Source: Pseudoalteromonas sp. Scap06 (GTDB lineage: Bacteria > Pseudomonadota > Gammaproteobacteria > Enterobacterales > Alteromonadaceae). From it: DNA of 64,000 nucleotides. Positions within the stretch are counted from its first letter, which is position 1. Each line of letters begins with the position of its first letter. The notes under the pieces were generated by a model, which was given only the letters and a program-made list of their open reading frames with translations, made no database searches and was not told the DNA's origin. Location of the stretch: positions 1,542,501 to 1,606,500 of the forward strand of contig NZ_CP041330.1 in assembly GCF_013394165.1 (NCBI RefSeq), given 5' to 3'. Made by a program: the position numbers and the translations under genes. Of the stretch, positions 46,593 through 56,818 are shown piece after piece.

Positions 46593-48149
46593 ATGTTTAA
46601 CTTACTCAGTAGGGCGCCAAGCTCTGCTAAAAACGATATTCTCTCTGGATTGACCGTGGCACTTGCCTTGATCCCAGAAGCTGTTGCATTTGCCTTTGTT
46701 GCAAATGTAGAACCCCTTGTTGGTTTATATGCCGCATTTATTGTTGGCTTAATTACGGCTATTTTTGGTGGTCGTCCGGGTATGATTTCGGGTGCAACCG
46801 GTGCGCTTGCGGTTGTAATGGTAAGTTTAGTGCTTGATCACGGAGTGGAATATCTATTTGCCACCGTTTTGCTCATGGGGCTATTACAAATATTGGCCGG
46901 AGTATTTAAGCTCGGTAAATTTATACGTATGGTTCCACATCCGGTGATGCTCGGTTTTGTTAATGGCTTAGCAATTGTGATATTTTTAGCTCAGCTTGGG
47001 CAGTTTAAAGTGCCTGATGGTGCTGGCGGCCAAGAGTGGATGACGGGCAGTGCAATGTACATCATGCTCGGTTTAGTGGCGCTAACTATGGCTATTATTC
47101 ACTTTTTACCAAAATTAACGACCGCAGTCCCTTCGTCATTGGTTGCCATTGTGACGGTTACTGGCTTAGTTATTGGCCTTGACCTAGAAGCGCGTACAGT
47201 ACTTGATTTCTTAAAAGGAATGACAGGTAATGAAACGGCAACAATTGCAGGTGGTTTACCGCAGTTCCATATTCCTATGGTGCCTTTTAATTTAGAAACA
47301 CTACAAATTATCTTCCCGTATGCGCTTATTCTTGCAGCAATTGGCTTAATTGAGTCATTATTAACGCTAAGCTTGATTGACGAAATTACAGAAACACGTG
47401 GCCATTCTAATAAAGAATGTATTGGCCAAGGTGCGGCAAACGTCACATGTGGTTTCTTTGGTGCAATGGGTGGCTGTGCCATGATTGGCCAATCTATGAT
47501 TAACATTAATTCAGGTGGCCGTTCGCGTTTATCTGGTATTAGTGCTGCGCTGATGTTACTTGCGTTTATTATCTTTGCCTCAAGCTTAATTGAAATGATC
47601 CCACTAGCGGCATTAGTTGGTGTTATGTTTATGGTAGTACTTGGAACATTTGAATGGGCAAGTTTTAAAATGATGAAACGCGTGCCTTTATCTGACGCAT
47701 TTGTAATTGTTTTAGTATCGGGTGTGACGGTTATCACTGACTTAGCCATTGCTGTGTGTGTGGGTGTTATTGTGTCTGCATTAGTGTTTGCTTGGCAGCA
47801 TGCTAAACATATCTACACAACGAACTATATCGATAAAGAAGGTTCAAAAGTGTACGAGTTACACGGGCCTTTATTCTTTGGTTCAGTTAAAAACTTTGCC
47901 GATTTATTTGATGTAAAGAACGACCCTAAAGACGTTATTGTTGAGTTTAAATACAGCCGTGTTGCGGACCACAGTGCAATAGAAGCAATTGACAGCTTAG
48001 CTGATAAGTACAATAAAGCCGGTAAAAAGTTGCATTTACGTCACTTAAGTAAAGATTGTACTGAACTACTTCATAAAGCGCGTGACTTAGTGGAAGTAAA
48101 CGTTATTGAAGATCCAACTTATAAAGTTGCTTCAGACAAGCTTGCTTAA
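46593..48149 (+). CDS. SulP-family inorganic anion transporter with STAS domain
   Basis: 518 residues: about 12 membrane helices and a C-terminal cytoplasmic STAS domain (about 410-510; [20 protein letters not shown]). The SulP core appears as [20 protein letters not shown] and in the [17 protein letters not shown] stretch [18 protein letters not shown]. The family moves sulfate, bicarbonate or dicarboxylates, usually with sodium or protons; this form resembles the marine BicA/SulP group, but the ion is not decided by sequence. Monocistronic, between two good terminators. Confidence 0.9.
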   Translation: MFNLLSRAPSSAKNDILSGLTVALALIPEAVAFAFVANVEPLVGLYAAFIVGLITAIFGGRPGMISGATGALAVVMVSLVLDHGVEYLFATVLLMGLLQILAGVFKLGKFIRMVPHPVMLGFVNGLAIVIFLAQLGQFKVPDGAGGQEWMTGSAMYIMLGLVALTMAIIHFLPKLTTAVPSSLVAIVTVTGLVIGLDLEARTVLDFLKGMTGNETATIAGGLPQFHIPMVPFNLETLQIIFPYALILAAIGLIESLLTLSLIDEITETRGHSNKECIGQGAANVTCGFFGAMGGCAMIGQSMININSGGRSRLSGISAALMLLAFIIFASSLIEMIPLAALVGVMFMVVLGTFEWASFKMMKRVPLSDAFVIVLVSGVTVITDLAIAVCVGVIVSALVFAWQHAKHIYTTNYIDKEGSKVYELHGPLFFGSVKNFADLFDVKNDPKDVIVEFKYSRVADHSAIEAIDSLADKYNKAGKKLHLRHLSKDCTELLHKARDLVEVNVIEDPTYKVASDKLA

Positions 48150-48171
48150 TAAATAAAAAGTAAACATTGAG

Positions 48172-48203
48172 AAGCGAAAGGTACCTACCTTTCGCTTTTT
48201 TTA
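48172..48203 (+). terminator. Intrinsic terminator after the SulP gene
   Basis: AAGCGAAAGG/CCTTTCGCTT with a 6 nt loop, then a T tract. Confidence 0.8.
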
Positions 48204-48354
48204 TGCGTACAACTTAAATGAAATGCTTAACTATAAATGCATAAGCTTGGGTTATAGTTTGCGATAGGGCTATTAAAAAGTAAGACAGTTGGTAGTGCTA
48301 TACCCGTTGATAAATCGATATAATAATACCAAATTTACAAGGTAATAATTAATT

Positions 48355-49428
48355 TTGAATTGGCAGTCTTTAATTGATAACAGACAACGCTTTTTCTGGC
48401 TTTTACAAATCGCTGGCTGGATAGGGTATGCGTTAGTTAATTACATTGGTTCTAAAGTATTTGAAATGCGTGATATTTACGTATTTGTTATTTTACTCAA
48501 TGCCTATGCGGGCTGTTTAATGACTGTCCCGTTACGTTATATATATCGCAAAATTTGGAATGCCTCGCCGTGGGTCTTAATTATTGTTGTATTTGGTGCC
48601 TCGTATGTAACTGGTACGCTCTGGGCCGTGGTTCAAAAGTTTAACTTATGGGAGATTTATCGTCACGGTTATCGCCCTGAAGAATGGTTTTATTATTTAC
48701 AACAAGGGTTAGACTCCGTTTATATTATTTTGTGTTGGAGTGGCTTGTACTTTGGGGTTAAGTATTATCAACTATTACAAAGTGAACGCCAAAAAGCGTT
48801 AAAAGCAACTACAATGGCGCATGAAGCGCAGCTAAAGATGCTCAGATATCAGTTAAACCCGCATTTTTTATTTAATACCCTTAATGCTATCTCCACTTTA
48901 ATTTTGGTTAAAGAAAACAAAGATGCTAACCTAATGGTATCTAAGTTGAGTGATTTTTTGCGTTATACACTCAACACTGATCCAATTAAAAAAGTGCCGC
49001 TAGAGCAAGAGTTACACGCATTAATGCTTTATTTAGAAATTGAACGTGTGCGCTTTGATGAACGGCTACAAGTTAATGTTGATGTGAGTGATCAAGCACA
49101 ACAAGCATTGGTACCTAGCTTAATATTACAACCGATCATTGAAAATGCTATTAAGTATGCCATTGCCCACATGGCAGAAGGTGGCGTGATTGATATAAAA
49201 GCACAAGTATTTGCTAATGAATTATTACTTGAAGTGGGCGATAATGGTCCAGGCACTGAAATTGTAAATGGCCAGTTAGTTAATGCACAAGGCGTGGGTG
49301 TGGCAAATACCCGAGACAGATTAAAAACGCTCTACGAAAATAATTACTCGTTTGTATTATCACATAATACGCCAAGTGGATTAAAAGTTAATCTGCGAGT
49401 CCCGTTTGAGAAGGCTGTGAAGAAATGA
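48355..49428 (+). CDS. LytS-type sensor histidine kinase
   Basis: 357 residues. Four membrane helices (about 15-30, 42-60, 75-95, 118-135), a short coiled linker, then a His_kinase domain: the phosphorylated histidine is in YQLNPHFLFNTLNAIS, the ATP lid and N box in LILQPIIENAIKYA, and the G box in VGDNGPGTE. TTG start with AAGG (48339-48342) 12 nt upstream. The stop overlaps the LytTR regulator by 4 nt, so this is a two-component pair. The signal is unknown. Confidence 0.88.
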   Translation: MNWQSLIDNRQRFFWLLQIAGWIGYALVNYIGSKVFEMRDIYVFVILLNAYAGCLMTVPLRYIYRKIWNASPWVLIIVVFGASYVTGTLWAVVQKFNLWEIYRHGYRPEEWFYYLQQGLDSVYIILCWSGLYFGVKYYQLLQSERQKALKATTMAHEAQLKMLRYQLNPHFLFNTLNAISTLILVKENKDANLMVSKLSDFLRYTLNTDPIKKVPLEQELHALMLYLEIERVRFDERLQVNVDVSDQAQQALVPSLILQPIIENAIKYAIAHMAEGGVIDIKAQVFANELLLEVGDNGPGTEIVNGQLVNAQGVGVANTRDRLKTLYENNYSFVLSHNTPSGLKVNLRVPFEKAVKK

Positions 49429-50249
49429 CAAGAATAAAAACGCTTATTGTTGATGATGAACCATTAGCACGTAAAGGTTTAGCCGTCAGGCTTGAAGAGT
49501 TTTCTGATATTGAAGTGATCAAACTATGTAGCTCAGGATTTGATGCAATCGAAAGCTGCAAAAACGAAAAAATTGACCTCGTGTTCTTAGATATTCAAAT
49601 GCCTGGGATGAACGGATTTGAGGTTGCGCGCGCATTGAGTGAAAGTAGTAAAGATTTGCCAGCTATTGTGTTTGTGACTGCGTTTGATCATTTTGCTGTT
49701 AAAGCATTTGAAATCCATGCTTTAGATTACATTTTAAAACCCGTTGATGATAACAGATTAAAACAGGCGGTAGAAAAAGTGCATACCTATTTAAAAACAC
49801 AGCAGGACAACGCCCATAAGAAAAAATTAGCTAGCTTTGTAGCTGGAATAACGGGTAATAACTGTGAAGAGATTTTAAAGAAATTAGCCACAGGTGATAC
49901 CTTAACTGATCGTCGCTACCCTGAATCATTAGCAGTAAAAGAGCAGGGCGAAATTGTCAGAGTGCCAGTTGCTACCATACAGTGGGTAGATGCAGCGGGT
50001 GATTATATGTGTTTACATTGCCAAGATGGGCAAACGCATATATTACGTAAAACCATGAAAGAGCTAGAACAAGAGTTAGATCCAAGCTTATTTGTACGTG
50101 TCCATCGCAGCGCAATTGTTAACACTAAACAAATTAGTAAGCTGGTTACTCAGGTAAGTGGTGAGTACCTATTGGTACTTGAAAACGGTCAAGAGCTCAA
50201 AGTTAGCCGAAGCTATCGAGACAAAGTAAAAGCAGCGCTGGCAAGCTAA
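49425..50249 (+). CDS. LytTR-family response regulator
   Basis: 274 residues. N-terminal receiver (about 1-125) with acidic pocket VDDEPLARKG, phospho-acceptor aspartate in LVFLDIQMPGMNGF and the conserved lysine in LDYILKPVDD. C-terminal LytTR DNA-binding domain (about 170-272) with VQWVDAAGDYMCLH and LFVRVHRSAIVNTKQI. Such regulators bind paired direct repeats; the target genes are not evident nearby. Co-translated with the sensor kinase. Confidence 0.9.
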   Translation: MTRIKTLIVDDEPLARKGLAVRLEEFSDIEVIKLCSSGFDAIESCKNEKIDLVFLDIQMPGMNGFEVARALSESSKDLPAIVFVTAFDHFAVKAFEIHALDYILKPVDDNRLKQAVEKVHTYLKTQQDNAHKKKLASFVAGITGNNCEEILKKLATGDTLTDRRYPESLAVKEQGEIVRVPVATIQWVDAAGDYMCLHCQDGQTHILRKTMKELEQELDPSLFVRVHRSAIVNTKQISKLVTQVSGEYLLVLENGQELKVSRSYRDKVKAALAS

Positions 50250-50283
50250 ATTAACCAGAGTTCAGGTTAAATTAACAGCATAA

Positions 50284-50313
50284 AAAACGCGAGCATATAG
50301 CTCGCGTTTTTTT
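50284..50313. terminator. Bidirectional terminator between LytTR gene and pyk
   Basis: AAAACGCGAGC/GCTCGCGTTTT with a 5 nt loop and seven T; serves both convergent genes. Confidence 0.85.
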
Positions 50314-50323
50314 GTAGTAACTT

Positions 50324-51760
50324 TTACGAAACAGTCACAATCTTCATCGTGTTGGTTGCACCAATCGTTTCCATCGCATCACCATGGGTGATAATCACGG
50401 TGTCGCCTACTTGCAGTGAGCCTGCAGCCACTAACGTGCTTAATGCGTCTTTAACCATGTTATCTTTTTCACATTTTGTAGAGTCAAAAAACACTGGGTA
50501 AACACCACGGTATAGTGCTGTTTGTCCTAATGTACTGGCATGACGTGAAAGTGAGTAAATGGGTAAGCCTGAGCTAATACGTGACATAAGTTTTGCTGTG
50601 CTACCGGATTCAGTCAGGGTGATAATCGCTTTAACAGAGTCTAAGTGATTAGCTGCATACATTGCAGAGAGAGCAATTGATTCCGCATTAGAAGAGAAAC
50701 GGCTATCTAAACGATGCTTAGAGACATGGGTCTCTTTTTGCGACTCAGCGCCTAAACAAACACGCGCCATAGTAGCAACGGTTTCTTCTGGGTAATCACC
50801 AGCGGCGGTTTCAGCAGAAAGCATAACTGCATCGGTGCCATCAAGTACTGCATTGGCAACATCCATAACTTCTGCGCGTGTTGGCATAGGATTATCGATC
50901 ATCGATTCCATCATTTGAGTAGCGGTTACAACGGTACGGTTTAATGAACGAGCACGACGAATAATGAGTTTTTGCTTACCCATTAGTGCAGCGTCACCAA
51001 TTTCAACACCTAAATCACCACGGGCAACCATCACAGCGTCAGACGCTAAAATGATATCATCTACTGCTTCTTGTGTTTCTACTGCTTCAGCACGTTCAAT
51101 TTTAGCTAAAAGCTGTGCATTAGAGCCTGCAGCCTCTGCAAGAGAGCGTACATAACGCATGTCATCGCCACTTCGCGGGAAAGAAACGGCAATATAATCA
51201 ACATTAATTTCAGCAGCAGTGATTAAGTCTTCTTTGTCTTTGTCGGTAAACGCGGGTGCAGTTAAACCACCACCTAAACGATTAATCCCTTTATTGTTCG
51301 AGAGCACCCCACCCACAGTAACCACAGTGTGTACTAAGTGACCTTCAACATGCTCAACAGTAAGCTGAATTAAACCATCGTTTAACAGCAGTAAATCACC
51401 AGGAGCCACATCTTGTGGTAGCTCTTTGTAATCAATACCAACGGCGTTAATGTCGCCTTGGCCTTTTTCCATTTTTGCATCAAGAACGAATTTTGCACCA
51501 ACCGCTAAAGTCACTTTACCTTCTTTAAAGGTTGAAACACGGATCTTAGGGCCTTGCAGGTCAGCAAGAATTGCAACGTGCTTACCTAATTTAGCGGCTA
51601 TATCTCTAACTGCTTGTGCACGGTCTTTGTGATCTTGTGCAACACCATGTGAGAAGTTTAATCGAACGACGTTTGCGCCTGCGCGAATTATTTTTTCTAA
51701 GTTATTATCTCTGTCTGTTGCAGGTCCAAGTGTCGCGACTATTTTTGTACGTCTTAACAT
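50324..51760 (-). CDS. pyk: Pyruvate kinase (PykA type)
   Basis: Last step of glycolysis: phosphoenolpyruvate plus ADP to pyruvate and ATP. 478 residues from the ATG giving [16 protein letters not shown], which has GGAG 6 nt upstream and matches the E. coli PykA start; the frame is open 10 codons further. The active site is in [32 protein letters not shown] and [13 protein letters not shown]. The C-terminal effector domain carries [13 protein letters not shown]. Divergent from gnd across 374 bp. Confidence 0.95.
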   Translation of the reverse strand: MLRRTKIVATLGPATDRDNNLEKIIRAGANVVRLNFSHGVAQDHKDRAQAVRDIAAKLGKHVAILADLQGPKIRVSTFKEGKVTLAVGAKFVLDAKMEKGQGDINAVGIDYKELPQDVAPGDLLLLNDGLIQLTVEHVEGHLVHTVVTVGGVLSNNKGINRLGGGLTAPAFTDKDKEDLITAAEINVDYIAVSFPRSGDDMRYVRSLAEAAGSNAQLLAKIERAEAVETQEAVDDIILASDAVMVARGDLGVEIGDAALMGKQKLIIRRARSLNRTVVTATQMMESMIDNPMPTRAEVMDVANAVLDGTDAVMLSAETAAGDYPEETVATMARVCLGAESQKETHVSKHRLDSRFSSNAESIALSAMYAANHLDSVKAIITLTESGSTAKLMSRISSGLPIYSLSRHASTLGQTALYRGVYPVFFDSTKCEKDNMVKDALSTLVAAGSLQVGDTVIITHGDAMETIGATNTMKIVTVS

Positions 51761-52134
51761 TAAATTCTCCTGTGCGCTTATTTTAAGCAAGTTGACGGTT
51801 ATTTTGTTTTAGTGACTATTTAATAAATCTCATAAGAAGAGTTTAGGTTAAATAGTAATTTTAGTTTTATGCAATTTTCATAACATTGCGACTATTATAT
51901 ACAAGATCAATATGTCATCATTATGACACCGGTGTCACAGGGCGTCAATGATCTAAAAATTTAAATAGCAGCGCTATTTCTTCCCCTGTGAGGGCGGTTG
52001 TTTGATATAATTGCAGTGTTTATTTTAACTGTAATAAATGCATGTAGCTTTGCTCATGGCTTAGGCCTGAGTATAATGCACGCGGTATTATTTTAATTTA
52101 CTAACCAAATAGTTGTTACCGAGGAGGGCACTAA
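51761..52134. other. Divergent pyk-gnd control region
   Basis: 374 bp, no gene. It holds a perfect palindrome at 51924-51937 (listed separately) and the strong ribosome site GAGGAGG (52121-52127) of gnd. The arrangement suggests joint control of two central carbon genes. Confidence 0.5.
51924..51937. promoter_or_regulatory. Perfect LacI-type palindrome between pyk and gnd
   Basis: TGACACCGGTGTCA, 14 bp, with the central CG step typical of LacI/GalR-family operators. Which regulator binds is not known. Confidence 0.55.
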
Positions 52135-53508
52135 ATGCAAGTTGCATTAGTAGGGTTAGGCGTTATGGGGAAAAATCTTGCCCTGAACTTGATTGAAAAA
52201 GGGATAACGCTGGTCGCTTATGACAAAAACCCAAATGCGGGTGAAGAGTTATTAAGCTGTGCTAAGTCACAAGGCATGGCTGACAAACTTCACATTGTCT
52301 CTGATCTAGGGGATATGGTTAGGCGTTTAGAAACACCGCGTTCTATTTTATTACTTGTACCTGCGGGTGAGTTGGTTGATGCGGTTTGCAATGAGCTTAT
52401 TGAAGCGGGTGTTCAATGTAGTGATATTATTGTTGACTGCGGTAACAGTAATTACAAAGACGGAATTAATCGCAAGCTAAAATACCAAGACAAGTTTGAG
52501 TTTGCCACCATGGGTATTTCAGGTGGTGCTGAGGGTGCGCGTCATGGGCCAGCTATGATGGCAAGTGGTTCTGAAGGTGGCTGGGAGCGTGTCGAGCCAT
52601 GGTTTACAAAAGTTGCTGCAAGCTACAAAGGCGAGTCGTGTTTTGCTCGCGTTGGACAATCAGCCAGCGGTCATTTTGTAAAAATGGTTCACAATGGAAT
52701 TGAATACGCACTGATGCAACTTATTGCTGAAGTGTATCAGCTACTTCGTCACGGAACTAAGCGCTCACCAAAAGAAATTGCTGAGATATTTAATGAATGG
52801 TCACAAGGCCAGTTAAATAGCTATTTATTGTCAATTTCTAGCCATATTTTGTCACTTGAAAATTCGCAAAATGTGCCCCTTGTTGACTTAATTGATAACA
52901 AAGTTGGCGCAAAGGGCACTGGCTTATGGACAGCTCAAAATGCACTTGAATTGGGTATTGCGGTACCTTCATTAGTAGCTGCTGTTCAAGCACGCCATTT
53001 AACTAATGCATGCAATACCACTGCTGCACAAGAGATGACGTACAGCGCGCAAAATACCACTCAAGTTGATGTTGATTTAGATGAATTGAAAGATGCATTT
53101 ACTCTTGCAAGTTTACTAGCGTATCGTCAGGGACTTGCACTAATTAAAGGTGCTTCACGTACCCATCAGTGGAAAGTTGATTTAGCTAAAACACTACAAA
53201 CCTGGCGTGCAGGGTGTATTATTCGTGCAGATTACTTAGACAGTGTTGCGCAAGGTGTTGAGTTTATTGATACTCTTGAAAAAGAGTCACTCGCAATGCG
53301 TAAGGTAACGGGCCAAGCAGTCATGACTGGTCTGGCATTCCCTGTGCTAAGTGCAACACAAACCTACTTAGCAACGTTAACAACACCAAGTAATGGGCAT
53401 TTAGTACAAGCCCAGCGTGATTACTTTGGTGAGCATGGCATTAAGACTCACAGTGGTGAAACGTGTCATTTAACTGACTTAGTTGATATTGACGCAAAAG
53501 TTCGTTAA
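52135..53508 (+). CDS. gnd: 6-phosphogluconate dehydrogenase (decarboxylating)
   Basis: Oxidises 6-phosphogluconate to ribulose 5-phosphate, CO2 and NADPH in the pentose phosphate pathway. 457 residues. The NADP fold is LVGLGVMGKNLALNLIEKG; substrate binding is in MGISGGAEGARHGPAMMASG and HFVKMVHNGIEYALMQ, with the catalytic lysine in the latter; the C-terminus is helical. zwf and pgl are not adjacent. Monocistronic, ended by a strong terminator. Confidence 0.95.
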   Translation: MQVALVGLGVMGKNLALNLIEKGITLVAYDKNPNAGEELLSCAKSQGMADKLHIVSDLGDMVRRLETPRSILLLVPAGELVDAVCNELIEAGVQCSDIIVDCGNSNYKDGINRKLKYQDKFEFATMGISGGAEGARHGPAMMASGSEGGWERVEPWFTKVAASYKGESCFARVGQSASGHFVKMVHNGIEYALMQLIAEVYQLLRHGTKRSPKEIAEIFNEWSQGQLNSYLLSISSHILSLENSQNVPLVDLIDNKVGAKGTGLWTAQNALELGIAVPSLVAAVQARHLTNACNTTAAQEMTYSAQNTTQVDVDLDELKDAFTLASLLAYRQGLALIKGASRTHQWKVDLAKTLQTWRAGCIIRADYLDSVAQGVEFIDTLEKESLAMRKVTGQAVMTGLAFPVLSATQTYLATLTTPSNGHLVQAQRDYFGEHGIKTHSGETCHLTDLVDIDAKVR

Positions 53509-53525
53509 TAAAATCTAAGTAAATA

Positions 53526-53555
53526 AAAAGGACGCTATATAGCGTCCTTTTTTGT
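53526..53555. terminator. Bidirectional terminator between gnd and ansA
   Basis: AAAAGGACGCT/AGCGTCCTTTTTT with a 4 nt loop. Confidence 0.85.
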
Positions 53556-53574
53556 TATTCGTTTAGCTGAACAC

Positions 53575-54585
53575 CTAACGAGTTAACTCACCCCGCAAAT
53601 TATCTTGCATTAAATGGCGAATCGTTTCGATTTCTAAATTTTGACTAAAAAGATAATGCAGTTTAGTTAAACAGGCTTCTAAGGTCATGTCAAAACCACT
53701 GATCACACCTATATTGAGTAGCGCATTTCCTGTGGCATACCCGCCCATATTCACTTGCCCTTTTAGGCATTGAGTGAGGTTTGTGATAATAACGCCGCGC
53801 TTGCTCGCTTCATCAAGTATATCCAAAAACTCAGGGTCTTGCGGTGCATTACCCACACCAAAGCTCAGCAGTACCAATGCTTTAATGTTGCCATTAACTA
53901 AGCTTTTAACCACTTCTTTGCTGATCCCAGGGTATAAATACAATACACCAATGGCTTGAGGAGTGATCTGCGCAACTTGTAATTCATTTTCTACATACGG
54001 ACTTAACTGACCTTTGATCAGTTGAATATTAATGCCAGACAGCGCTAATGGCTCTAGGTTAGGGGAGGCGAATGCATCAAATCCATCGGCATGCGCTTTG
54101 GTTGCTCGGTTGCCTCTAAATAATTGATTATTAAAAAATAAACTGACTTCCGCTATCGGGTAGTTAGCTGCTAAATACATGGCATTAAGTAGGTTAACTT
54201 GACCATCAGAGCGCAATTGAGAGAGCGGAATTTGTGAGCCGGTCACGATAATAGGCTTTGTTAAGTTTTCAAACATAAACGATAAAGCCGATGCCGTATA
54301 GGCCATGGTATCTGTACCATGCAGCACTACAAAGCCGTCGTAATCTTGGTACTTACTTTTTATGTCATCAGCAATAAGTTGCCAGTGGGCAGGAGACATA
54401 TCTGAAGAGTCAATCAGTGGGCAGTATTCATGAATATCGAATAATGGCATTTCTTCACGATTAAATTCTGCGTTATTAACCACAGTTTCGGTTAAAAAAC
54501 CTTCGGCAGGAATATAGCCGCGGATTGATTTTTTCATTCCTATAGTACCGCCAGTATAAGCGATGTAAATGCGTTTACGTTTCAT
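53575..54585 (-). CDS. ansA: Cytoplasmic L-asparaginase I
   Basis: Hydrolyses asparagine to aspartate and ammonia. 336 residues, no signal peptide, so the type I enzyme. The two catalytic threonines are in AYTGGTIGMKK and VLHGTDTMAYTAS; SQIPLSQLRSDGQVN follows with the catalytic lysine replaced or shifted relative to type II. It lies downstream of sppA in the same direction, the same neighbour order as in E. coli. No ribosome site is visible: the start codon follows directly on the T tract of a hairpin. Confidence 0.93.
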   Translation of the reverse strand: MKRKRIYIAYTGGTIGMKKSIRGYIPAEGFLTETVVNNAEFNREEMPLFDIHEYCPLIDSSDMSPAHWQLIADDIKSKYQDYDGFVVLHGTDTMAYTASALSFMFENLTKPIIVTGSQIPLSQLRSDGQVNLLNAMYLAANYPIAEVSLFFNNQLFRGNRATKAHADGFDAFASPNLEPLALSGINIQLIKGQLSPYVENELQVAQITPQAIGVLYLYPGISKEVVKSLVNGNIKALVLLSFGVGNAPQDPEFLDILDEASKRGVIITNLTQCLKGQVNMGGYATGNALLNIGVISGFDMTLEACLTKLHYLFSQNLEIETIRHLMQDNLRGELTR

Positions 54586-54614
54586 AAAAAAAGCCCAGTA
54601 AAAAAACTGGGCTT
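54586..54614 (-). terminator. Terminator hairpin abutting the ansA start codon
   Basis: Minus strand: AAGCCCAGT, a T-rich loop, ACTGGGCTT, then TTTTT directly before ATG. A good intrinsic terminator for sppA located where the ansA ribosome site should be. Confidence 0.7.
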
Positions 54615-54655
54615 AGTATAACGCTAAGTGCTAATCAATACAGCCTGTTAGGGCA

Positions 54656-56521
54656 TTATTGTGCAACTGTACATTCTAAACAGCGCGCGTAAACACCTTG
54701 TGGATCGTTATAATCTTTCAGGTTTTCTACTTCGCTGCTTAATTGCTTAATCACGCTTTGCAGGTTAGCTTGACTAGCTAGTACTGCTGATTTTTGTGTT
54801 TCAAGTCCAAGCACTGATTTAACCGCGGCGCTACCAAAAATATCTTGGAGCATTTGTTCTTGAGGGCTAAGTGATTGTCTAATTGTTTTAACTTCATAGA
54901 AGTTAAGTTTAGCAAGCTCTGCAGCCGCTTTGATAGCGTCTTGCTTGTTACCCAGCTTGTCAACTAAACCAAGCTCTTGAGCTTGCGATGCAATCCAAAC
55001 GCGGCCTTGGGCAATTTTATCAACTTGCTCAGGGGTCATATTACGTGCATCGGCAACGACATTTAAAAAACGTTCATAAGCTTCTTCAACACTCATTTGA
55101 ATCACTTGTGCCATTTTTTCATTTAGTGGACGAGTTATTGAAAAACCGGCCATTTCTGTAGTCGCTACACCATCAGAGTAAACACCGATTTTAGCTAAGG
55201 TATCTTCAAAGGTCATAAAGGTACCAAATACACCGATTGAGCCGGTAATCGTACTAGGTGCTGCCCAAATTTCATTTGCCGCTGATGCAATCCAATAACC
55301 ACCTGATGCAGCTACTGAGCTCATTGAAGCAATGACTGGTTTACCTGCGGCCTTAAGCGCCAATACTTCAGCACGAATAACTTCAGAGGCAAACATGCTG
55401 CCACCGCCAGAATCAATACGTAACACGACTGCTTTTACTTTATCGTCAAGGCGTGCCTTGCGTAATAGTGCAGCTGTTGAATCACCGCCAATCTCACCGG
55501 CACGACGCTCACCGTCTACGATGGTACCTCTAGCTACAACAACAGCGACTTTTTCTGTCATTGGGTTATCAAACTCAATTGGCGGCTTAACTAAGCTTAA
55601 GTATTCACCAAAAGACACTTGTTTAAATGTTTTACCATCTTCCTCAGCGCCAACTAGATCAATTAATTGCTGACGAATTTGTTGATTAGTTTTGAGAGAA
55701 TCAACCCATTTATTATCCAGCGCGTATTTACCCGCATCACCATTGGCAGCCTGCATTTTGGCTAAATAAGTATCCATTGTTTCATCAAAATTTGATTCGT
55801 CAAATGGACGCACCGCACTTACATCTTGCTTATATTCGTTCCATAAAGCACCTAACCATACGCGGTTTGCTTCTTTAGCTGCTTCTGACATATCGTTTCT
55901 GATAAACGGTTCAACGGCAGATTTGAAAGTACCTACACGAAATATATGCTGAGTGACTTCTAATTTTTCTAATGCATCTTTGAAGTAAAGCGGGTACATA
56001 CCGTAGCCTTCAATAAGCACACTACCATAAGGGTGCATCGCAATTTCGTCTGCATGCGCGGCAATGTAATATTGCGCTTGGGTATAGTAATAACCTGAAG
56101 CAATTACTTTTTTTCCAGTTGCTTTAAATGCATCAAGTGCTTTTGTAATTTGCTTAAGCTTATTTAAGTGCGCTTTTGGCATTTCTTGTAAATCAAGCAA
56201 AATTGCGCTGATACGAGAGTCTTGTGACGCCTCATTGATCACTTCAATGACATCATCAAGTAGTATTTCAGTAGGGGTATCAGCACTTGCTGTTACATCA
56301 TTAATGGCCGCTTCTACAGGGTCTACGTAGGTTTTTTCTTCCACAATAGGACCGTTTAGGTTGAGCCTGAGGACAGAACCCTCTTCGACAATGATTTTAT
56401 CGCCGTCACTTGATACTGAGACAATGAAAATGATAACCAAAAATAAAAATAATAAATTTAGTACTAAACGACGCGAGAAGTTAATCCCTGTCCATATACC
56501 TTTAAATACCTTCGCTATCAA
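54656..56521 (-). CDS. sppA: Signal peptide peptidase SppA (67 kDa type)
   Basis: Inner-membrane serine peptidase that digests cleaved signal peptides. 621 residues, the two-domain form made of two tandem S49 halves. One N-terminal membrane helix (about 18-36) is followed by the first half, with the catalytic lysine in RVGTFKSAVEPF, and the second, with the catalytic serine in SMSSVAASGGYWIA. The C-terminal cysteines in YARCLECTVAQ are unusual and could bind metal or form a disulfide. Linked to ansA as in E. coli. Confidence 0.93.
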   Translation of the reverse strand: MIAKVFKGIWTGINFSRRLVLNLLFLFLVIIFIVSVSSDGDKIIVEEGSVLRLNLNGPIVEEKTYVDPVEAAINDVTASADTPTEILLDDVIEVINEASQDSRISAILLDLQEMPKAHLNKLKQITKALDAFKATGKKVIASGYYYTQAQYYIAAHADEIAMHPYGSVLIEGYGMYPLYFKDALEKLEVTQHIFRVGTFKSAVEPFIRNDMSEAAKEANRVWLGALWNEYKQDVSAVRPFDESNFDETMDTYLAKMQAANGDAGKYALDNKWVDSLKTNQQIRQQLIDLVGAEEDGKTFKQVSFGEYLSLVKPPIEFDNPMTEKVAVVVARGTIVDGERRAGEIGGDSTAALLRKARLDDKVKAVVLRIDSGGGSMFASEVIRAEVLALKAAGKPVIASMSSVAASGGYWIASAANEIWAAPSTITGSIGVFGTFMTFEDTLAKIGVYSDGVATTEMAGFSITRPLNEKMAQVIQMSVEEAYERFLNVVADARNMTPEQVDKIAQGRVWIASQAQELGLVDKLGNKQDAIKAAAELAKLNFYEVKTIRQSLSPQEQMLQDIFGSAAVKSVLGLETQKSAVLASQANLQSVIKQLSSEVENLKDYNDPQGVYARCLECTVAQ

Positions 56522-56818
56522 AATAGCTCCTTAAATTCGTACAGCTAAAACGTTATTGCCATAGTAGCTTAGAATATAAATTAATTTAACTGCTAAATCG
56601 TAACGAAACATTTATAAATTCAATTACACTTATGATTATACGAATGTTTATGTCACTTTTAGCCGTATTTTACAATTAACAGTTATACATAAAACAAGAT
56701 TATTTAGGGTGTTTTAAATTAAAAAGTTTAAGTTTAAGCTGCTCGTATATTGCTTATTTTGCGTCATTAAAGCAGAATTGGACAAACACACAGGTTAGAC
56801 CAGTTATTGGGGCACAGG
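56522..56818. other. Divergent sppA-fadH gap
   Basis: 297 bp, AT-rich, nothing identifiable beyond promoter-like sequence. Confidence 0.3.

Noticed and set aside
47099..47749. 216-codon open frame on the minus strand inside the SulP gene
   Set aside because: The plus-strand SulP frame is unmistakable and has its own ribosome site and terminator; the antisense frame shows no family features and its residue make-up mirrors the sense codons.
48320..48350. Possible second copy of the MITE end (ATAATACCAA with an opposing GGTAATA)
   Set aside because: Only about 7 bases match the element end, the arms are too close, and there is no interior; probably part of the AT-rich promoter of the LytS gene.
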